NCBI GenBank assembly: GCA_964470035.1
Contig: CAYYBR010000047.1
Coordinates: forward strand, 1-21,209
From: JAJRXG01 sp964470035
GTDB lineage: Bacteria > Bacteroidota > Bacteroidia > Chitinophagales > Saprospiraceae
DNA length: 21,209 nucleotides
Direction: 5' to 3'
In this document: positions 7,809 through 15,053 of the stretch, piece after piece
How positions within the stretch are numbered: the stretch's first letter is position 1
Layout: every line of letters starts with the position of its first letter
The notes under the pieces: generated by a model
The model's input: only the letters and a program-made list of their open reading frames with translations
What the model was told of the DNA's origin: nothing
Database searches by the model: none
Position numbers and translations under genes: made by a program

Positions 7809-9314
7809 CTAAAAGTTATAACTGGCACCTAAATACCAACTTGTTGCCCATTCATCTACCAAAGGAAGTTCAGTTATATTAGAATCTATCAACTCTTCCT
7901 CGGAAAACAAATTCGAAAGACGCCTCACTTCACCTACAGCAAGCCCACCATTAATGATCCATCTTTGTTCTTCACCAAATATAATGGACCCTCCGGCTAG
8001 GTAATTCAAGTTACCATTTTGATTAAACATAAACCCCATGCTGAATGCTGGATTAAACCTTGGCAGAAACCTGGTGTAGAAATGAGCTAATATCCCAGCG
8101 CCCACTATAAATGATCCATTATCTTCTTCACCTATTTGATTCTTTGTAGTAACTATTAGACTATCAGACACCATCCCATCAACAAGTGCAAAAGTCGTAT
8201 CCTGAACCGGGCGCAGAAAATAATTCCTATCTCTTAATCCGGTGGCTAGGAACCCTGCACTAAAATCAATCTTAAAACCAAACCTTGTTTGCAATGAGAA
8301 TGGTCGCTCATATTGTTTGACTCCATTTTTGAAGGCTTCTATATGAAAGTAGACTAAATCTTTATTGGGTACCTGAATAGGAAAATAGGTGACACTTTTC
8401 CCCACCTTACTTGAATCATTCGCTTGATCCCGTTTGGGTGAAGATATCTCCTCACTACTCTCGGATTCTTTAACCTCCTCCACTGAAGCCAATGCCATCT
8501 CGTATAAAATATCAATGTCGTCAGGTGTAAAAGATTGATCGGTTATGAGGTTCAGCAGGTCTACCAAGTCCTCATTTATAGTCGAATAACTTCCAAATCT
8601 TCTATTCAATGATCTAAACTTAAAGTCATCTACCAAACTATCCCTTTCAGCTGCTGGCCTAGAGGCAAAAAGCAAGTCTTTATCTGGATCCAGCCCTATG
8701 GAATCAAGCAGTGATTCGATTAGTGAATCTCGCGGAGTTGCTGTTTTCGCTTTATAACAAGAAAGTATAAACTCCAAGCGGTCTCCACTTTCATCACCAC
8801 TAGGTTCAAAATTTGCAATACTTCTGCCTCCTTCTCCGACAAAGGCACCTTGTAGTACTGGATCAGTATTAGTAGGAGTAGTACCATTTCCATCCCCACT
8901 TCCATTGGAAGCAGTTTGATCTCCAGAAAAAGGCGTCAGTGCATTGTTGAGCACATTATTAAAGAGCTCTCTATATTGACCGAGATCATTATCGAGAAAG
9001 CTATAGGTCACATAGACGGAGTCTATCCGATTAGACTTGTCGATGTTATTGATTTGAAGTACTACGTACTCACCTACCCTGAACTTTCTATATAGTGGAG
9101 TGTTAAAATTCATCTTTTTTATCTTCCATCCCTTGTTCTTTTCTTGATCTAGATAATGAGCGATTAGCGAGTCAGGGATTGAATCATAATCTACTTTATC
9201 ATTCTTAATTTTAATAAGCCTGACGGTGTTGGTCTCCAAATCAAACGTTAGGATCTTCTGTGCACCTAAGTTGAACATGCAGAAAGCGAAGAGGATGGTT
9301 AGTGCAACTTTCAT
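7809..9314 (-). CDS. Secreted protein with probable C-terminal outer-membrane barrel
   Basis: A 501-aa protein of unknown family. MKVALTILFAFCMFNLGA|Q is a clear Sec signal with likely cleavage after Ala18. The middle is acidic, with a Gly/Ser/Thr/Asn-rich linker (about 130-152) and a Ser/Glu-rich stretch (about 283-305), so it is probably a multidomain surface protein. The last ~160 residues alternate hydrophobic and polar residues with many aromatic and Gly residues, and the chain ends in LGASYNF. A terminal Phe after such strands is typical of outer-membrane barrels. It converges with ccmF and diverges from hsdM across 220 bp. No enzymatic motif is visible; a lineage-specific envelope protein is the safest reading. 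Confidence 0.75.
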   Translation of the reverse strand: MKVALTILFAFCMFNLGAQKILTFDLETNTVRLIKIKNDKVDYDSIPDSLIAHYLDQEKNKGWKIKKMNFNTPLYRKFRVGEYVVLQINNIDKSNRIDSVYVTYSFLDNDLGQYRELFNNVLNNALTPFSGDQTASNGSGDGNGTTPTNTDPVLQGAFVGEGGRSIANFEPSGDESGDRLEFILSCYKAKTATPRDSLIESLLDSIGLDPDKDLLFASRPAAERDSLVDDFKFRSLNRRFGSYSTINEDLVDLLNLITDQSFTPDDIDILYEMALASVEEVKESESSEEISSPKRDQANDSSKVGKSVTYFPIQVPNKDLVYFHIEAFKNGVKQYERPFSLQTRFGFKIDFSAGFLATGLRDRNYFLRPVQDTTFALVDGMVSDSLIVTTKNQIGEEDNGSFIVGAGILAHFYTRFLPRFNPAFSMGFMFNQNGNLNYLAGGSIIFGEEQRWIINGGLAVGEVRRLSNLFSEEELIDSNITELPLVDEWATSWYLGASYNF

Positions 9315-9534
9315 GTATTTTATATTAAGGAGTTGAACCTAATAGCTTTCTAGAATACTGTCTCTTTTTTTCAGAAGAATCCTCAACAAATACTGACTAT
9401 TGACTAGTTAGATTTATGATTTACGATGCTGATATAGATAATTTTAACCATGATGTCCATATTCGTCACCTTTCTTATTCATTCCTCCTCTTTTAAAGGA
9501 TCATTTCAGATATTAGGCGTACTATCAACAACTT

Positions 9535-11103
9535 ATGTCGGAAGATCAGAAAAAGCAGCTCCAAGCCCAGCTTTGGGGTATCGCCAACTTACTAAGAGGA
9601 AAGATCAGTGCAGATGACTATCGGGATTATATCCTTGGCTTCATCTTCTATAAGTATCTCTCCGAGAAGCAGTACATATATGCTAACGAACTGCTAGAGA
9701 GTGAAGAGGTTACAGAATTTACGGAAGTGGAAGATCCTGAGATATTAGTCGCTATCAGAGATGAGTCCTTACTCAAGCTAGGCTACTTCCTGCTGCCCCA
9801 TCAGCTTTTTTCCGCTATAACTGCTAGAGGCAATGCCGACACTGAAGAAGAAAGTAACTACATCCTCGAAGATCTACAGGCTGTCCTTAACCATATCGAG
9901 CAAAGCACCATGGGCACGGAGTCAGAAGATGACTTTACGGCCCTCTTCGAAGACTTAGATCTCAACTCTACCAAGATCGGTCGGACAGTAGGCGCCCGTA
10001 ATGAGATCATCGTGAAAATCTTGAACAAGCTGGATGAGATCGACTTCAAGCTCACCGATATAGAGTCAGATGTCTTGGGTGATGCCTATGAGTTTCTCAT
10101 CGGCAAGTTTGCCGCTGGAGCTGGCAAGTCTGCAGGAGAGTTTTATACACCACAGCAAGTCTCTAAGATCTTGGCAAAGGTTGTGACGACAGGTAAGAAG
10201 AAGATCAAGTCCGTATATGATCCTACATGTGGGTCGGGCTCCCTGTTACTCCGCGTACAAAAAGAAGCTGACGTCAGTGAGTTCTATGGTCAAGAGTTGA
10301 ATCGCACCACCTACAATCTCGCTAGGATGAATATGATCCTCCACGATGTCCACTTCAGAGAGTTCGACATCAGACAAGAGGATACACTCGAGCATCCGAT
10401 GCACGAGGACCTGAGATTTGAAGCCGTAGTGGCTAATCCTCCTTTCTCGGCACACTGGAAGGGCAAGGACAATCCGCTCAACGAAACCGACGAGCGCTTC
10501 TCCCAGTATGGCCGACTCGCTCCTAAGACCAAGGCCGACTATGCCTTCATCACCCACATGATCTACCAGCTCGCTGATAATGGCACCATGGCCTGTGTGG
10601 CACCGCATGGTGTCCTCTTCAGAGGAGCTGCCGAGGGTACCATCCGTGAGTATCTTATCAAGGAGCTCAACTATCTCGATGCTGTCATCGGACTCCCAGC
10701 CAATATCTTTTATGGCACCTCTATCCCTACCTGCATCCTCGTCATCAAGAAGTGTCGCGAGGCAGATGAGGACATCGTATTCATCGATGCGAGTGGTGAC
10801 GATCACTTCATCAAAGAAGGTAATCAAAATGTCCTCCGCGACGAAGATGTCCAACTGATCACGGACACCTATCGATCTCGCAAGACCATCGATAAGTACA
10901 GCTATGTAGCCACCCTATCGGAGATCGCCGACAATGACTACAACCTCAATATCCCTCGCTATGTAGACACCTTCGAAGAGGAGGAACCGATCGATCTTCA
11001 TGCCGTCTCTCAAGAACTCAAGTCCATCGATGCACAACTCAAGGATACCGAAGCTGAGATCAAAAAGTACTGCGACGAACTAGGCATCCCTACCCCGTTC
11101 TGA
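9535..11103 (+). CDS. hsdM: Type I restriction-modification DNA methyltransferase HsdM
   Basis: A 522-aa N6-adenine methyltransferase subunit. The N-terminal HsdM domain is recognisable (QLWGIANLLRGKISADDYRDYILGFIFYKYLS), followed by SAM-binding motif I DPTCGSGS (229-236) and catalytic motif IV NPPF (301-304). The segment GEFYTPQQVSKIL before motif I is typical of type I M subunits. The C-terminus (ELKSIDAQLKDTEAEIKKYCDELG) is a coiled-coil tail for contact with HsdS. All catalytic elements look intact. Its stop shares one base with the ATG of the next gene, so it leads a four-part cluster M, DUF4062, S, R-remnant. The second half is visibly richer in G and C than the flanking genes. Confidence 0.96.
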   Translation: MSEDQKKQLQAQLWGIANLLRGKISADDYRDYILGFIFYKYLSEKQYIYANELLESEEVTEFTEVEDPEILVAIRDESLLKLGYFLLPHQLFSAITARGNADTEEESNYILEDLQAVLNHIEQSTMGTESEDDFTALFEDLDLNSTKIGRTVGARNEIIVKILNKLDEIDFKLTDIESDVLGDAYEFLIGKFAAGAGKSAGEFYTPQQVSKILAKVVTTGKKKIKSVYDPTCGSGSLLLRVQKEADVSEFYGQELNRTTYNLARMNMILHDVHFREFDIRQEDTLEHPMHEDLRFEAVVANPPFSAHWKGKDNPLNETDERFSQYGRLAPKTKADYAFITHMIYQLADNGTMACVAPHGVLFRGAAEGTIREYLIKELNYLDAVIGLPANIFYGTSIPTCILVIKKCREADEDIVFIDASGDDHFIKEGNQNVLRDEDVQLITDTYRSRKTIDKYSYVATLSEIADNDYNLNIPRYVDTFEEEEPIDLHAVSQELKSIDAQLKDTEAEIKKYCDELGIPTPF

Positions 11104-11903
11104 TGAAGTATCGCGTCTTCATATCGAGTGTACAGGCTGAGTTCAGTGATATCAGGCTGAAGCTATATGAGCTATTTGAGCAGGACACCTTGCTGAGACA
11201 TTACTTCACGCCTTACTTATTTGAGCGCGACAGAGTGAAAGGTAAGTCACCACAAGAGGTATATCTCGACGAAGTAGATCGATCACAGATCTATCTGATG
11301 CTCTGTGGTCAAGAATATGGTTATGAAGATAAAGATGGTGTATCACCAACTGAGCATGAATATGATCGCGCTAAAGAGCAATCACTTGAGCGCTGGATCT
11401 TTTTGAAGAAGGTTACAAAGTCCAATGTGCTCTATAACCAATGTCGCGCAGCATCGCTACAGGCACCTGAGATATCGACAGATGAAGGCTTCACCATCAC
11501 CCTATATCGACCAGCAGTAGACCCCGCAAGTACCCCCCAAGTACCCCGCAAGCACCCTCCAAGTAAGGACCAATCACCCCTCAAGTACCCTCCAAGTACC
11601 CCCCAAGTAGATGGAGACCGTGCAAGTACCGAGCAACTACCGCGCAACTACCGCGCAACTACCGCGCAAGTGCTACAGCTTGTAACCATGATAACAGGGG
11701 AACATAGTACCAAAGAGCTGCAAGAGTTAATGCGACTCTCGGACAGAAAAAACTTCAGGGAAAACTATCTCAACCCTGCCATGGCCGACAATCTCGTCAT
11801 GATGAAGTATCCTCAAAGCCCCAACTCTCCCAAGCAACGCTACCTCCTCACACCAGAAGGACTAGAGCTAAAAGCGGCACTCCAAAAAGAAAAGAAGAAG
11901 TAG
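11103..11903 (+). CDS. DUF4062 protein fused to winged-helix tail, ATPase middle missing
   Basis: A 266-aa protein. Residues 1-103 are a DUF4062 domain (MKYRVFISSVQAEF, YLDEVDRSQIYLMLCGQEYGYED, SPTEHEYDRA, WIFLKK). From about 109 the sequence (LYNQCRAASLQAPEI, DEGFTITLYRP) matches the end of the RecG-C-like ATPase domain that normally lies far downstream, followed by a repetitive PPSTPQV linker (141-188) and a winged-helix tail (KELQELMRLSDRKNFRENYLNPAM, RYLLTPEG). Relatives as I remember them carry about 250 residues of ATPase domain between these parts. The junction near 103-109 is in frame, so this looks like an internal deletion product. Such genes often accompany type I restriction loci; their role there is not established. 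Confidence 0.8.
   Translation: MKYRVFISSVQAEFSDIRLKLYELFEQDTLLRHYFTPYLFERDRVKGKSPQEVYLDEVDRSQIYLMLCGQEYGYEDKDGVSPTEHEYDRAKEQSLERWIFLKKVTKSNVLYNQCRAASLQAPEISTDEGFTITLYRPAVDPASTPQVPRKHPPSKDQSPLKYPPSTPQVDGDRASTEQLPRNYRATTAQVLQLVTMITGEHSTKELQELMRLSDRKNFRENYLNPAMADNLVMMKYPQSPNSPKQRYLLTPEGLELKAALQKEKKK
11519..11675 (+). repeat. Degenerate tandem repeat CAAGTACCCC / CAACTACCGCG
   Basis: Short units of 10-12 bases (CAAGTACCCCC, CAAGTACCCCG, CAAGTACCCTC) repeat many times inside the DUF4062 gene, ending with three copies of the 11-base unit CAACTACCGCG. They encode the PPSTPQV/YRATTAQ linker. Similar Pro-Ser-Thr-Gln repeats occur in relatives of this family as I recall, so the linker itself is expected, but the DNA is prone to slippage. 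Confidence 0.85.
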
Positions 11904-11943
11904 CATGAGCAGCATACAGCACATAGCTATCCATAGACGATAT

Positions 11944-12008
11944 CCAATTGTGGGGACACTGTACCCACTTTCTTCAGACCCAATTGTGGGGTCACTGACC
12001 CCACAATT
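11944..12008 (+). repeat. Pair of REP-like palindromes, 36-bp period
   Basis: Two related units lie 36 bp apart. The second (11982-12008) is a perfect inverted repeat: arms AATTGTGGGGTCA and TGACCCCACAATT around a single C. The first (11950-11968) keeps the same stem with one mismatch. Between copies the base pair flanking the centre is changed on both sides (A-T in copy 1, T-A in copy 2), so pairing is kept. They sit in the 255-bp gap before hsdS. REP-like elements mobilised by a Y1 (RAYT) transposase are a plausible origin; no such transposase is in the window. Confidence 0.8.
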
Positions 12009-12048
12009 CAGAGTAGCACCTATTCAAGTGGTGAAGAGCACAAGGGTA

Positions 12049-12109
12049 CTTGGAATTTCGTTTGCACTTTACTACGCATACCGTAGTATTACGCAAACAC
12101 TTTTCCAGG
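12049..12109 (+). repeat. Nested hairpin before hsdS
   Basis: Three nested stems can be drawn: TGGAA/TTCCA (12051-12055 with 12103-12107), GTTTGC/GCAAAC (12060-12065 with 12093-12098) and TACTACG/CGTAGTA (12070-12076 with 12082-12088, loop CATAC). Together they form a long interrupted hairpin ending 50 bp before the hsdS ATG. It may be part of the same REP-like element or a structured leader. Confidence 0.6.
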
Positions 12110-12158
12110 CCCAACATCTAGCTCACCAACCATATCCTAGAAGAAAAAAGGAAGCTTC

Positions 12159-13355
12159 ATGAGTAGAAAGAAAAATGAAGAGAAGCGCGTGCCGGAGTTA
12201 CGGTTTCCTGGGTTTGAGGGGGAGTGGGAAACGCACCTACTAGGGTCAATTTCATCAAAGATTGGAAGTGGTAAAACTCCTAAAGGCGGAGTGGAAGTGT
12301 ATACAAAAGAAGGCATCCCATTTATTCGGAGCCAAAATGTCATTTCCAATCGGCTTAACCTAGATGAAACTCATATACCTCTATCAATACATAAAGAGAT
12401 GAGTTCTAGCAAAGTTCAATCAAATGATATCCTACTCAACATAACAGGTGGATCAATAGGAAGAAGCTGTGTCGTGCCTTCAAAATTTCAAGAAGGGAAT
12501 GTAAATCAGCATGTATCAATAATTCGTATTTCAGCCAACTCACCACATTTTATTCAGTTCTTCCTAAGCTCGTGGCGAGGTCAGAAATTAATATATCAAG
12601 GCCAAACAGGGAGTGGACGGGAAGGATTGAACTTTGAAAGCATTAAGAAATTTAAAATTGCACTTCCTACAAAAAAAGAACAACAAAAAATAGCCACCTT
12701 TCTCTCTGCCATCGACCGCCGCATCGAGCTACTACAAAAAAAGAAAGAACAACTAGAGCTCTACAAAAAAGGCGTCATGCAAAAGATCTTTAATCAGGAG
12801 ATCAGATTTAAAGATGAGGAGGGGAAGGACTTTCCGGAGTGGAAGGAGAAGAGGTTGGGGGATATTTGTAATCTAAAAGCTGGAAAATTCATTTCAGCAT
12901 CTGAAATCAACGATAGAAATCATCCAGAATTATTTCCTTGTTATGGAGGAAACGGCATAAGAGGATATGTAAAATCCGCAACTCACTCTGGAGACTTTTC
13001 ACTGATTGGTCGTCAAGGAGCACACTGTGGGAATATAAAATTTGCCAATGGCAAATTCTATGCAACGGAACACGCTGTGGTTGTAACACCTAAAAAATAT
13101 ATGCATACCAAGTGGCTCAATTATTCACTGATCCGTTTAAAACTAAACAGATTCGCAACAGGTCAAGCACAACCTGGCATCTCTGTCTCTGCAATAAACA
13201 AGATTAAGGCAATGATTCCAACAACACTTAATGAGCAAGAAAAAATAGCTGATATTTTGACCTCTGTTGACAACTCGATTTTAAACCTTAACACTCAAGA
13301 CAAGGAGCCAAAATCAAAAAGAGAAAGTCTCTATCCTCAACGACATCGACTTTGA
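12159..13355 (+). CDS. hsdS: Type I specificity subunit HsdS, 3'-truncated
   Basis: A 398-aa DNA-recognition subunit with two target-recognition domains. TRD1 (about 10-173) starts PELRFPGFEGEW; the first conserved helix is EQQKIATFLSAIDRRIELLQ and runs to KKGVMQKIF (174-218). TRD2 (about 225-358) starts FPEWKEKRLGDI. The second conserved helix begins EQEKIADILTSVDNSILNLNTQ (359-380) and then breaks off. The last residues, RESLYPQRHRL, are hsdR DNA read in the wrong frame. Compared with the first helix, some 22 or more residues are lost, which are the part that packs against HsdM. Specificity is probably kept; assembly may be weakened. The start ATG has AAGGA upstream (12148-12152). TRD DNA is more AT-rich than the conserved parts, as expected from domain exchange. 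Confidence 0.9.
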   Translation: MSRKKNEEKRVPELRFPGFEGEWETHLLGSISSKIGSGKTPKGGVEVYTKEGIPFIRSQNVISNRLNLDETHIPLSIHKEMSSSKVQSNDILLNITGGSIGRSCVVPSKFQEGNVNQHVSIIRISANSPHFIQFFLSSWRGQKLIYQGQTGSGREGLNFESIKKFKIALPTKKEQQKIATFLSAIDRRIELLQKKKEQLELYKKGVMQKIFNQEIRFKDEEGKDFPEWKEKRLGDICNLKAGKFISASEINDRNHPELFPCYGGNGIRGYVKSATHSGDFSLIGRQGAHCGNIKFANGKFYATEHAVVVTPKKYMHTKWLNYSLIRLKLNRFATGQAQPGISVSAINKIKAMIPTTLNEQEKIADILTSVDNSILNLNTQDKEPKSKRESLYPQRHRL

Positions 13356-13824
13356 GTTAGAACTCATCCATCGAGATGAAGTTAATGTCACCTACATCCT
13401 CAAGCTCCTAGCCAAGCTAAAAGATGCATCGCCACAGGACCAAGAAAAGCAAAGGAAGGCTATCGTCGACCTGATGACAGGTGATGTTTCCCTGCGTAGT
13501 AAGCGAGAGCTCATCGAAAAGTTCATCCAAGAAAATCTTCCTTATATCGAAGACTCTGATAATATACCTGACGAGTTCGAATCCTTCTGGGACAAAGAGC
13601 GGTTAGCCGCGCTTGCGGCCCTAAGTAAAGAGGAAGACCTTGACTCAGTAGGACTACAAGAAGTCATAGGCAAGTATCTCTTCTCAGAAAAGAAACCGCT
13701 CAGAGATGACATCGTCGGAGTTATGAATCAAAGACCTTCCCTAAAAGAGAGAGGTAGCACCGCAGAACGCATCACAGCTAGGATCATCTCATTTGTAGAA
13801 ACCTTTATCAATGGGATTTCATGA
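13318..13824 (+). pseudogene. hsdR: HsdR C-terminal remnant
   Basis: The frame from 13318 reads KEKVSILNDIDFELELIHRDEVNVTYILKLL and continues 168 codons to the stop at 13822-13824. This is the C-terminal helical domain of type I restriction endonuclease subunits, which contacts the methyltransferase core. The nuclease and translocase motor domains, about 800 or more residues, are absent. The frame has no credible start before the ATG at 13474, and it is shifted by one base relative to hsdS, with which it overlaps to 13355. The lack of internal stop codons suggests that the loss is recent or that the fragment is still translated. The fragment cannot cut DNA. Confidence 0.88.
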
Positions 13825-13871
13825 ATATTATGAGTACAACTATAGACGACAATTTGCCATTCGTTCAGCGC

Positions 13872-14630
13872 TCAACTCTTAAACTCATGCATGAATTCTA
13901 GATTGGTTGATGGAAATCTGCTCCTCCTCGAATCTGATTTATAACTGATTGCGCATTTCATTGTAAATTCATCAATGAATTGATAAATGACATGGACATA
14001 CCCGTGATCTGTTTTAATTACAGAACTGCCATACTCACTATCGACACCTCTAGGAGGAAAAAAAGATCGACTAGACCTTGATTGCGGCAAAAGTGATTTA
14101 GTCAAGGCTATACCGGGATTAATACCAATAGGGATAGTACCTAAAAAATGCTCTGCAAGCCGATCAATAGCAACCATATCCGGGAAATTCAAGCTACCCA
14201 TATATCGCCTAGAGTTAAAAAGTCTAACATATGAATGGTTAAAAAGTCCTTCTCTTGTTGACTCCCTGACATTAGTTAGAATATGATAAGCACTTAAGAG
14301 GTGCTTATCATATTGATCTCGAATTACATGAAGATCTACACTTTCAGTAGAAATGTTGAATATTTCTTGCTTGATTTCTTGAGGAATCTCTTCAGTGGAT
14401 TCAGCAAAAGAAGAATTCAAACCCAACACGGAATCGACATGTGGTTCTAATTTTTTCGATAAATAGCTCCACGCCGTTTCTTCAATAACCTTGAGGAAAA
14501 AACTGCCAACAACTCGACCAATACCAATTCTTAAAGGGTTAGGAAGAGGAAAAATATCTATCCCAAATTGAGCCACGGGCGTTCCAACAAGGGCTATAGA
14601 ACTATTCTGAATAAATAATCTTCTATTCAT
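13872..14630 (-). CDS. Unknown exported protein with twin-arginine-like signal
   Basis: A 252-aa protein I do not recognise, the last gene of a three-gene minus-strand operon. The start MNRRLFIQNSSIALVG has the paired arginines, Phe at +3 and mild hydrophobic core of a Tat signal, so it may be exported already folded. The next segment (GIGRVVGSFFLKVIEETAWSYL) looks helical. Residues 85-130 are probably helical and the C-terminal third (GYVHVIYQFIDEFTMKCAISY) looks beta-rich. No cofactor motif is visible. Its ATG overlaps the stop of the 133-aa gene by 4 bp, so the two are probably translationally coupled and may form a complex. It is convergent with the hsdR remnant. Confidence 0.7.
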   Translation of the reverse strand: MNRRLFIQNSSIALVGTPVAQFGIDIFPLPNPLRIGIGRVVGSFFLKVIEETAWSYLSKKLEPHVDSVLGLNSSFAESTEEIPQEIKQEIFNISTESVDLHVIRDQYDKHLLSAYHILTNVRESTREGLFNHSYVRLFNSRRYMGSLNFPDMVAIDRLAEHFLGTIPIGINPGIALTKSLLPQSRSSRSFFPPRGVDSEYGSSVIKTDHGYVHVIYQFIDEFTMKCAISYKSDSRRSRFPSTNLEFMHEFKS

Positions 14631-15028
14631 CTTAAGAAGTTTGTGATAATAAACTTGAAAGATCCGTCAAAATCAAACCAGACTAAATCAAGCTCATCAT
14701 TCTCCTCTTTAACCTCAAATCTGAGCTGACTCAATACGATTTTAGAAAATAGCGGTTTCTTAAACCAATCTACCTTATCAGAGCAACAATCTCTTAGAGA
14801 AACTTCTTTGTTCTCAACAAGTAGCACTCCAATATTTGAAATAGAATGTACAAGTTGCAAAGATCTCACTGAGTAGAAAGCAAATGAGCTTTCGAATCCA
14901 GTTCTGGTCACTTCACAAAATTTAATAAAATCAGCATTAAAATCGTGGAGTAGACCCCGAAGGTTCAACTCATGACCTTCTTGGAATTCAGCCAGTATTT
15001 GGTCAACGGCTTTTAGATAAGTCATCAT
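14627..15028 (-). CDS. Small protein of unknown function, coupled operon middle gene
   Basis: A 133-aa protein with no recognised domain and no signal peptide. It appears mixed alpha/beta, with the helical first half (YLKAVDQILAEF, NADFIKFCEVTRTGF) and an acidic, strand-like second half (FSKIVLSQLRFEVKEENDELDLVWFDFDGSFKFIITNF). Two adjacent ATGs (15028 and 15025) are possible starts; AGGA lies just upstream and is better spaced for the second. It lies 25 bp after the 887-aa gene and overlaps the Tat-type gene by 4 bp. It may be a cytoplasmic partner or chaperone of the exported neighbours; that is inference from context only. Confidence 0.65.
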   Translation of the reverse strand: MMTYLKAVDQILAEFQEGHELNLRGLLHDFNADFIKFCEVTRTGFESSFAFYSVRSLQLVHSISNIGVLLVENKEVSLRDCCSDKVDWFKKPLFSKIVLSQLRFEVKEENDELDLVWFDFDGSFKFIITNFLR

Positions 15029-15053
15029 ATCCTATTTTGTAGTCATTCAAGAA

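Noticed and set aside
10246..10854. 202-codon minus-strand open frame
   Set aside because: It lies wholly antisense to conserved hsdM motifs and results from that gene's codon pattern.
11519..11675. Possible CRISPR array or minisatellite
   Set aside because: Units are 10-12 bases without spacers, stay in frame and encode a PPSTPQV linker.
11905..12162. 85-codon open frame filling the gap between the DUF4062 gene and hsdS, with ATGA overlap to hsdS
   Set aside because: Most of it is made of palindromes and nested stems, the translated sequence shows no domain-like pattern, and the overlap can arise by chance.
13357..13473. hsdR remnant as an independent gene with its own start
   Set aside because: The HsdR-like sequence clearly extends upstream of the only in-frame ATG (13474), so it is a fragment, not a small gene.
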